This document shows positions 56,701 through 64,000 of a DNA stretch of 64,000 nt, one piece after another. The notes under the pieces are model-generated. The model saw nothing but the letters and a program-made list of their open reading frames with translations. It was not told where the DNA came from and ran no database searches. Source of the DNA: Edaphochlamys debaryana (Eukaryota; Chlorophyta; Chlorophyceae; Chlamydomonadales); assembly GCA_016858145.1 (NCBI GenBank), contig JAEHOE010000033.1:558001-622000 (forward strand), written 5' to 3'. Position 1 is the first letter of the stretch. Each line of letters starts with the position of its first letter. A program made the translations under genes and the position numbers.

Positions 56701-59700
56701 GCCGCCGCCCGCGGGCCGGGCCTTGGCCCCACCTGCCTCGCCCTCCCCCCGGCGGTTGGCGGCTTTGGACTGCTGCCCCTCGTGGAGCACGTGCAGGGTC
56801 GCCACGCGGTCCTGGCGGCGCGGCTCCTGCTGGGCGCCTGCGGCCTCTCGCCGTACACCCCGCCATGGGCCCAAGTTGGCCTGGCCCTGCTGCTGCGGCT
56901 CCGTCGCGCCGCCCACCCGCTGTGCCTGCTGGCCCTCCGTGGTGATGACCTCGCCGCCCTCGTGAGCAGCGCTCCGTGCCCCGCCTTCGCACGCCTGGTG
57001 GGTGCCTTCGGGCCCCTGCCCCCCGTGGAGGTCGTCCGCCCCGCCGCCCTGGCGGCGGGCCCCTGGTGCGCTGCCGCTCCGCTGTGGTGGAATCCGGCTC
57101 TTCCCGCGGCTGCCGGCGGCGCTGGGCTGGAGGCTGACTTCCCTGACCTGTTCGCCCTCGGCCCCCTCACTTCCGTTGGGGTGGCCGTGCGTTGCTGGGA
57201 CGCGTTCCGCGCTGTCCGGGTGGAGCGGGCTGCGCTGCGGCCTGGGCAGCCGCCTTCCTCACGTCAGCGGCGGCGTTGGACCCTGCTGTACCGACGGCGT
57301 GTGCTTCGGCACGTGCTGCGCCTCTGGGGCCCCGGCGACGAGGGCTATGACCACTCTCAGCTCGACCCCGCTCTGCAGGATGGGCTGTTGGCGATGGAGC
57401 GGTTTGCGGCGCTGCTAGGCCGCCTGCCCGACGGGTGGGCGGCTGCAGCGCGCGCTGCGCTAGCTGCAGGGCCTGCCGCCCCTGGGGCGCCCCGGGCTGC
57501 CTGGCGGGCTTGCCTGGAGGCGCTGGGCTGGCGCCTTGGAGCTGCGGTCGTCCCCGTGCCTGCGCTGTCCGTCAAGGTGGCCACGTCCCTGCAGCTGGCG
57601 CCGCGCGTGGCGGCTCTGGATGCAAAGCATGGGGCCTTCGTGTCGCAGGCGCTCGGCCTCGCCGGCCCGGCGCCTGTCGCTGCCCTGGATGCGCTGCGGA
57701 GCACCCTGGCGCGGCTGTGGGGCCTGCGCTGGGAGAATGAGCACAAGGAGCCCTTCTGGCGGCTGGCCCTCAACGGCTTTGCGTTCTTCGCTTGGCATGA
57801 GCGCCGGGCGGTGCAGGCCGCGGCGGCGGAGGGGGCTGCCTGCGCTGGGGCTGCGGGCTCCGGGCCGGGGCGCCGAGGGCGTGGGCGTGGGCGTGGGCGG
57901 GGTCGCGGGCGTGGGCGTGGGCGGGGACGGGGCCGGTCTCGGGGCCGGCGCCAGGTCGCTGGTGCCCCCCGCTGCCCTTGTGGGGCCTCGATGACGCATG
58001 GAGCTCGGTCAGCCGGCTGCACTTTGCCGTAGCCCATAGTGTGTCCTGACAGCATGGGCCTCGGGAGCATCACTTTTGGTCTTGCCCCGTTGCTACGGCG
58101 CTTTGCGAGTACATGAACGAAATAGGAAGCACTGATGTTGGGCGTGCACACCTGTCGCTGGTGCAGCCCCCAACGAACGGAATTGTGCAGCCGGTGTGGG
58201 ATGTTGTGTGCCTGGCCGCCGTTGCTGCGATGGAGAAGGGGCGGCAGGCGTTGTACGGGGCCCGGAGTGGCCCGGGTAGGACGGTGCCCGCCGCCTGTGT
58301 GCGCCGAGTGGGGGCACGCGTGATTGCTGACTTCGTGTCCCGGCTGTGGTCCTTTGCGGCGCTCGGCTCGCGGCCACGTGGTTGGGATGTGGTTTCGGGG
58401 AGCCACGTCTTCCTAGGCTCCTCTGCTTCGGGGCATGTGGTGTGCACTGTGCCTCTTGATGATGACTCGTCATCCGCTTCGGACGGGTGATTGTTGGCAG
58501 TTCTCCTCTGCGGCTAGCCTGTGTGCGCCCTGGGACTGAGTGAGATGACCTGAGCTTGGTGGCTGCTGCCGCTTGGCTCTTGCCCTGCGCCCTTGGGCGC
58601 TTGAGCATTGCGCACGGCCCGTGTTGAGTTAGTGGGTGCGCTGTTCTGCGGTTGTTCAGGACGCTTCCGGCTTCGGCTGGGGGGCATAGGGTTCTGTGGG
58701 CTGTTGCTCCGTCAAAGTCCTCCCTACCTGTGTGCTTGCCGCATTGGCTCGGGGAGGCACCCTGTGTAACCAAACGCCTCCTAACCATACATACATACCA
58801 TACTCTGATTCCGTGTGATTTCGGTGTGGTCCGCGCTGCTTGTCCCTTGGGCTAGGTGGTGCTGATTGGTGTTTAATTGTTAGGTGATTCGCGCACGTGA
58901 CTGGCTGAGAGGGTGGGTGCGCTGACCAGAAGACTCTTTAGGACGGCTCCCGGCTTCGGTTGGGGGGCAAGGGGTTGAAGGGCTGCAGCCCATGCAAATC
59001 GGCCCTCGCAGGGGGGTCGGGCCTCTTGTAACGCACCGCATCCTAACCATACATCCCATCCTGCCTGGACCCAGTCCAACCCCACCCACCTGCCGTGCCG
59101 CCTTGTCCGTGTCCTCATCAGTGGCCACATTGCGCACCAGGGGCACGTCCATGTGCACCCCCTCCCACGTGAGCTGCACCATGTAGACCCCCGGCCGCCG
59201 CGTCACGTTGACGCCTGTGTGCTGCTCCAGCTGCAGGGCGGCCTGGGGCAGGGGCGCAGCGGGGTGCGGGTGCGGCGGGGCCGAGGCGTGGGGCGTGGGG
59301 GGACAGGAGGTGAGGGCCCCTCTCAGAGGGGAAGGGGCCGGGGCGACGGATGGAGGGACAGAGGGTTGAGGCGGGGCACTCCCACCAGGCCCCTGGCCAG
59401 AGCACATAGTATGGCAAGAGAGGGACCTCGGTCTGCGCCTGAGGGCACGGCAGACCCCGGGTGCACTAAGGAGCTCTCGCCCCGCTGACCCCGCCGACTC
59501 ACCGCCTCCAGGGCCTCAGCCGCCCCCTTGGGGTCTCGCTCCGGATTGAAGCGGTTCACGAACACAGACAGGTCCACGTCGAACCGCCCCTTGACGCTGG
59601 TCTTGCGGCCGAAGGAGCCGCCCACGTGCACCCGGTCCACCTGGGGGATTGAGGAGATCGGGCAGCAGTGTACCCGGGTTGCAAACCCTGAGCCACCAGC

Positions 59701-60010
59701 CTGCCGCGCTGCGCTTCCCCTGCCTCACCCGTACACGCGGAACGCCGTACAGCACCCGTGCGACCGTGGCGATGGCCCTGCTGGCCGCCCGAACCTCCTC
59801 GTCGCTGGGGATCACGTAAATCGTGGGGAGCTGGTTGACCCTGCGGATGTATTCGCCACGCGTGTCCGGCCGGTAGAGGAAGAGGTCGGAGTCAGGGCGT
59901 GACTTGACAGCTATAGACTGATCTTGGCGGGGCTGGAGCGCGGTGACGCAGGTGCTCAGCAGAGGGAGCAGGAGTGCCGCCAGGGCTCGATGTCGAGACT
60001 GTCGAGGCAT
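53741..60010 (-). CDS. 2'-5'-oligoadenylate-synthetase-like nucleotidyltransferase
   Basis: Seven exons, 60010-59729, 59640-59503, 59242-59090, 54822-54658, 54509-54340, 54245-54050 and 53887-53741, give 416 residues in phase. The catalytic signature GGSFGRKTSVKGRFDVDL (Gly101-Gly102-Ser103, Asp115, Asp117) matches the GG[ST]...D-x-D of OAS/cGAS-type enzymes. A third carboxylate, Asp172 in GVHMDVPLVRN, sits where OAS has its third metal ligand. LTDFVKEQPKTANEATRLFK, WVKCGLAERGLL, KLPSVALELIVLQAF and IIHPIDPTCNVAQ match the OAS C-terminal helical domain (ALELLT and DPADPTNN in animal enzymes). Animal OAS makes 2'-5' oligoadenylate on sensing dsRNA; activity here is inferred only. Residues 1-25 look like a signal peptide (ALAALLLPLLSTCVTA), unlike cytosolic OAS. 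Exon 4 appears to use a GC donor (AAG then GCAAGG); exon 5 uses the weaker in-phase donor GTGCCG. Intron 3 is 4.3 kb and holds LINE debris in the opposite orientation. Confidence 0.82.
55563..55935 (+). mobile_element. LINE 3'-end fragment (copy A)
   Basis: The last ~130 bases match copy C at 58920-59055. Shared stretches include CAAGGGG, TCGGCCCTCGCAGGGGGG, TCGGGCCTCTTGTAA and CATCCTAACCAT. It ends in the same CCTAACCAT as the other copies. There is no coding sequence, so it is a severely 5'-truncated insertion or 3' UTR remnant. The left edge is uncertain. Confidence 0.65.
56446..58800 (+). mobile_element. 5'-truncated non-LTR (LINE) retrotransposon, copy B
   Basis: An open frame at 56446-58032 and a second at ~58060-58490 together look like the region downstream of reverse transcriptase in a LINE polyprotein. 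Marks are AVGGFGLLPLVEHVQGRHAV, PLWWNPAL with a later LTSVGVAVRCWDAF, an Arg/Gly repeat, CPCGASMTHG, then in another frame EHHFWSCPVATALCEYM and HLSLVQPPTNGIVQPVWDVV. The CPCG...H-x-FWSC pairing is a zinc-knuckle of this class. The two parts are in different frames, so the copy is frameshifted, and no reverse-transcriptase or endonuclease domain is present. The 3' end has TGTAA followed by CCTAACCATACATACATAC, a short CATA tail. It lies antisense in intron 3 of the OAS-like gene. Confidence 0.75.
57870..57960 (+). repeat. CG-rich Arg/Gly-coding minisatellite
   Basis: Repeats of GGGCGTGGGC-type words inside the LINE open frame, encoding an alternating Gly-Arg run of about 25 residues. Confidence 0.8.
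58801..59056 (+). mobile_element. LINE 3'-end fragment (copy C)
   Basis: Follows copy B directly. Its 3' half matches both copy A and the 3' flank of copy B (CGGCTTCGGTTGGGGGGCA, TCGGCCCTCGCAGGGGGG, CTTGTAA, CCTAACCATACAT). It ends ~35 bases from the donor site of OAS-like exon 3 (59090). No coding sequence. Confidence 0.65.
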
Positions 60011-60762
60011 CGTCACCGGCACGCTCCCGTCCCCCACGGGCAAGACTGAGCCGAGCGAGGCAGAGGTGGGAGCTGTATGTGGCGAATGCTACCGAAACGA
60101 CGCGGCCCGCAGAGGGAGGGAACGCACGCGTTGGTCGCGGAGCGACTGCGATTCTGGAGCGCCGCGCGGACCCTTCGCGTTACGACCACCGCGGCAGCGG
60201 TGATTTGTCCTTGAACCTGTATAGCTGAAAACCTAACTACCGCGAGCCACAAAGCGATGCTTGCGGGCTTCGCGCATGATAGCTAATGCGGACAAAATCC
60301 CTCTTGCAACGTGCGAAGGCTGCGATGTTGGGTGCGAGTAACGCTCAGCTGATTTCAGGCTGGGCCGACTGCGTTCCCCGCACGGCACGGCACAATCCGC
60401 AGGGCACGACGAGGCACGTTCTTGCAGGGGGGGGTAGTACTACAAGGTAAGACAAGAAGGCGTGCTGAGGGTGGGTGGGTCGGGGGCGCCGGTGCGTGGC
60501 ATTGGGTACAAAATCGGGGGGAGCAGGGGGGTGGAGCGAGGGGGACAGGGGGAGCGCGCTGTCTCCAGCTGTCGTTCTCGACCATGCGACCATGCGATTG
60601 TGCTCACGCGCTACAAAGAGCGAGGCCAGCCGACTGCTTAGAGCACATACGCTCCTCACGTACTCCCACACGCGGGCGCTGTGCTCGCGCGTGCGCACTT
60701 GCAGCAAGCATATTTTGGCTGCGACCAGCCCAATCGGCTCGCTCGCAAGACCGCCTGTTAAG
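60011..60762. promoter_or_regulatory. Divergent promoter region, OAS-like / F-box-ankyrin
   Basis: The OAS-like gene starts at 60010 on minus and the F-box/ankyrin gene on plus at 60763 (or 60592 if an upstream in-frame ATG is used). Both promoters must lie in this ~0.6-0.75 kb. No specific element recognised. Confidence 0.4.
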
Positions 60763-63241
60763 ATGTGCCCCCCTGAAAGGACAAAGGTGCCAGAGAAGGC
60801 CGAGGATAACTCGGCCAAGTCGTCGAGCATTTTGCTTCCGGCCGTTCTGGAGCGCATCGCCGAGCACCTGACGCCCAACGAGCTGGCCTGCGCCCGCTCC
60901 GTCAACAAAGAGATGGCAGCACACTTCAGGGAGCACACGACGCTGCGCCTCTCGCAGCCGTTGCCCCACTGGGCATTCCGCCAGCACTGGTCGGCCCCCG
61001 GCGCTTGCAAGCACCTCACTCGCGAGCAGAGGGACAAGCTCATCTCCCTCACCGCCGCTAGCGACGACGTGCCCAACCTGGAGGTGGCACTGGCAGCGGC
61101 GGGCCTGTCCCCCGCCCAGTGCCACGCCGAGGCCGCCGCTGCTGCGGGCGCGGCCCGCACCTGCCGCTGCCTGGTCGAGCGGGGGGGCCGTTCAGGAGAC
61201 TGGCTGGGACGACATGCTGAGGGTCTCTGCAAAGGCGGGACAGGATGACGCGTGCCGCATGTGCCTCGAGTGGTTCGGGCACCACCTGCTCACCCAGGCT
61301 ATCATCGAGTCGGCGGTCATGGCGGCGCGCACCGGGCACCTGAGCCTAGCCAAGTACATCCTCCGCTTCACCGACACCCGAGACATTGACGGCGTGTCAG
61401 CTCGCCTCTTCACGGGAGCGCTCGAGGGCTGCGACCTGGCGTCAGTCAAGGATCTGTACGAGAATCTTGGCGGGATGAAGATCTGGGACGAGGATCTGGA
61501 CGAGCTCCTGGTGGATTAAATGGAGGACCAGCCCGAGGACCTCGACGGCCTGGCGGCAGCGCTGTGCAGCGCCACGCCCGACTGGGAGGCCAAGGCCGAG
61601 TGGATGCTGGCGCAGGTGGGGGCCCGGAGGGGGGGGGCTGAGGCCATGACACAACACGTAGATTCTAGACGCAACCACACGGGGGTGCGGGGGCCCCAAG
61701 CATGCGTAGCACTCTGCAAAGGCTCAGCCGCATGCCGCATGCCTGTGAAGGGCTTTGCAGACTGCTACTGCTTTGCAAATGCTCAGCCGCCTTGCCTCAA
61801 TTTCGCGCTCAAGGCTCTCCGGTCACGCTCACCTGCTGCCCCACCCACCCTTGCGCTACCCCACCCCAACCCGCTTGCATTTCACCCTCCCCACCCCACA
61901 GGGGGTGGACCTGGAGGCCGACGCATGCAGCCGCGACTGGCACCACGCCATCCTCTCCAGCCGCAGCCTGCCCACCGCCGCCGTGCTGGAGCGCTTCGAC
62001 TGGCTCAAGCGCCGAAACGTAGGGCCCCTGCCCCAGGGCGAGCACTGGGCCGAGGCCGTCCGCCAGGGCAACAGCGAGGCGCTGGCGTGGCTCCTGGCCG
62101 AGGGCGCGTGGCCAGAGGACGAGGGAGACCTCTGCAACTGCAGCCACATGGCGGCCAAGAAGGGCCACATCAACGTGCTGGAGATGCTCGAGCGGGCTGG
62201 CCGCGAGCTTAACTTCTTCGTGGTGGCCAAGGGCGCGGCGATTGGCGGCAGGATTGATGTGCTGGAGTGGATTGCGGAGAAGCTGGGCTGGCGCCGCAAC
62301 CCGGCCGACCTGCAGCCGATCTACGTTGGCGAGGCGGCCGCGGGCGGCAGCACGGAGGCCGTGCGGTGGCTGCGGGAGCTGGGCTGCGAGTGGCCGCGCA
62401 AGGACTGCACATACGACGCCTGGAGCTCGGCGGTGCGGTCGGGCTGCGAGGCGGCCCTGGAGGGCCTGGCGGAGCTGGGCGCGCCCCTGCCGGTGAGGAG
62501 GTGTCGGGAAGAAGCGTGGGGGAACGCTACCAGGTAGCAGGGAGGGCTGCGGGTGGGGAGACTGGTAGTGTTGGGGCCTGGTTGGGCTGAGCTGGGCAGT
62601 GCTCAGCCCATGCCGGTGGTGATGTGGTCCCGGGCTACCCTGTGTGGCCCTGAAGCTGAGCGCCGTGCGAAGAGGGCGTCGGTCAGAGGCCGGCGACGGA
62701 GCCGCACGGCGGTGTTGGCTTGACTGTACCCCCTCCCTGCGTGCACCCCTTCCCCCCTGCAGCACCACGGCGCCCCCTACGCCACCGCCGTCGCCTGCCG
62801 CGAGTGGGGCTTCCTCCGCACGCTGCACCGCCTGGGGGTGCCCCAGGGGCCCCACCACATGGGCCTGTTCAGGCGAGTGGGGCGTCAGTCCGGATGAAGA
62901 GCCTTCATCGCGCTCCCGTTGCATGGCAGTACGGCTTGTGGGGGCCAATACCGCCTGATGGGCATGCCCGGCCATGTGAGCTGCTAACCTCTCTTTGCTT
63001 CCTCTCACCCCTCAGGCAAGCGGCGGCGGGCGGCGCCCCGCTGGCCACGCTGCAGTGGCTCATGGCGCAGGGCCCCGAGGCGGAGGGGGATGGCGGCGCG
63101 GAGGCGGCGTACTGGCAGGCGGTGGAGGCGGTGGCGCAGGAGCAGGAGGCGCGGGTGGACGCGGACGTGCGGGCGTGGGCGGCGCAGCAGCGGGAAAAGT
63201 GGCAGCGCGCCCGCTGGCGGAACCTGGGCCGCCGGAGGTGA
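60763..63241 (+). pseudogene. F-box/ankyrin-repeat protein gene with frameshift and in-frame stop
   Basis: Exons 60763-61615, 61902-62492, 62763-62872 and 63016-63241. The N-terminus has an F-box-like helix set (LLPAVLERIAEHLTPNELAC, then SVNKEMAAHF), suggesting an SCF ubiquitin-ligase adaptor. It is followed by many degenerate ankyrin-like repeats (NLEVALAAAGL, MAARTGHLSLAKYIL, MAAKKGHINVLEMLERAG, EAAAGGSTEAVRWLRELG, AVACREWGFLRTLHRLG) as the substrate-binding part. Two lesions: a run of seven G at 61181-61187 shifts the frame, whereas six would keep it open; and TAA at 61517-61519 stops the restored frame, with ATG starting on the next base and the repeats continuing in the same frame to 63241. 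Exon 3 seems to use a GC donor (CAG then GCGAGT). It could be a pseudogene, carry sequencing errors, or be two abutting reading frames; the part from 61520 would encode 340 residues. Confidence 0.7.
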
Positions 63242-64000
63242 AGGGCTTGGGGGCAAGCGGCGGAGGGCCCGGCCGGTTGAGGTGAAGAGGATGAGGAGGT
63301 GAAGTGCAGGCCAGGAGGAGTGTTCGGCGGGCCCAGTGAGATGGGAGTGCCTATGGCTGCATGTACGCAGCGGGGGCCAAGGCAGCAAGCAAGACGCGAT
63401 GTGCCCCGGCCACCACACAGCGGCAGGGGTCAAGTCGGGGGTGGCAGGTGCAGGGTTGGGTGGTGGCAGGTGCAGGGCTGTACCCTAGAAGCTTGACAGG
63501 CGGGAGGCAATGCTGGGTTGATGGGGGCACGGAGATCGATGTGTGGCTCATGATGCCGGGCCTCAGCCGCTGAAGGAGGTTGTTCAGGGGCGGCCAGCGT
63601 TGCTACCTAATTCTGGGAGAGTGCATACGGACCCTGACGGACAGGGGTTATTATATATATAGACAACGGGGCGTAGTGACGGACAGGGGGCGCCTCAGTC
63701 ACACGTCGTCGTTACGAGTCAAGTTCAGTCGTTTGCCGGTTGCCGGTTGCTGAAAGGGGCCCCTTTATTTGTCGAGTTCCACCGAGTTCCAATCTGAGGT
63801 GCTGCACGGGGTTGTTGCACACAATGCGACTGCCCTCTCCACGCTCCACGCTTCACCCCGAAGTCCATGTTGTTGCCCCAGAAGCAGCATACGTTGCTTT
63901 TCCCGCCCTCTCTGGCCCGTTCTTTGCCAGCCAGCCAGCCACGCCTCCGCTAGCACAATCCCACCGCACCCACACCACCTTGGCCCCCACTGACCTAGGA
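63242..64000. other. Right-end spacer
   Basis: 3' flank of the F-box/ankyrin gene. Contains two copies of GGTGGCAGGTGCAGGG at about 63440-63480, a short TA run (TTATATATATAG) near 63650, and GGTTGCCGGTTGC words near 63740. No gene seen. Confidence 0.45.

Overview
The window reads as nuclear DNA of a GC-rich green alga, probably chlorophycean and perhaps volvocine. The evidence is many short exons with GT-AG introns (donors mostly GTGAGT, GTGCGT or GTGGGG), pervasive homopolymer and low-complexity runs, UGUAA-type polyadenylation signals, a proline-rich extracellular-matrix-style domain fused to a sulfatase, a nuclear photosystem II gene (psbX) and plastid- or mitochondrion-targeted proteins. 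All gene models were built by hand from reading frame, splice sites and phase. Every exon chain given here sums to a multiple of three except the last gene, which carries a real disruption.

Layout. On the minus strand lie an arylsulfatase with a proline-rich domain (1152-6719) and an organellar-type seryl-tRNA synthetase (8223-13180). It is divergent from an RS/charged-repeat nuclear protein on plus (13746-18202). Then come a partial copy of the psbX 5' end (18796-19106), psbX itself on minus (19884-20574), a long uncharacterised spacer, an ankyrin-repeat protein on minus (23089-25988), a divergent two-exon membrane protein on plus (26732-28497), and two unrecognised minus genes (29250-31017 and 32503-33748). 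An equilibrative nucleoside transporter with large low-complexity loops follows on minus (34920-40192), then a plastid-type FAD monooxygenase on plus (41159-46745) and COX15 heme A synthase on plus (47919-52517). The window ends with a 2'-5'-oligoadenylate-synthetase-like nucleotidyltransferase on minus (53741-60010), whose third intron holds decayed LINE sequence, and a divergent F-box/ankyrin gene on plus (60763-63241) with a frameshift and an in-frame stop.

The genes are mostly unrelated housekeeping, organelle and accessory functions; no operon-like pathway is evident. The most unusual features are the OAS-like enzyme, which has a complete predicted catalytic triad; a GGTTGGCGGTT-type motif that recurs at intron ends with consistent polarity in nine introns of five genes; and repeated copies of exon 3' ends plus donor sites inside the introns that follow them, in four genes.
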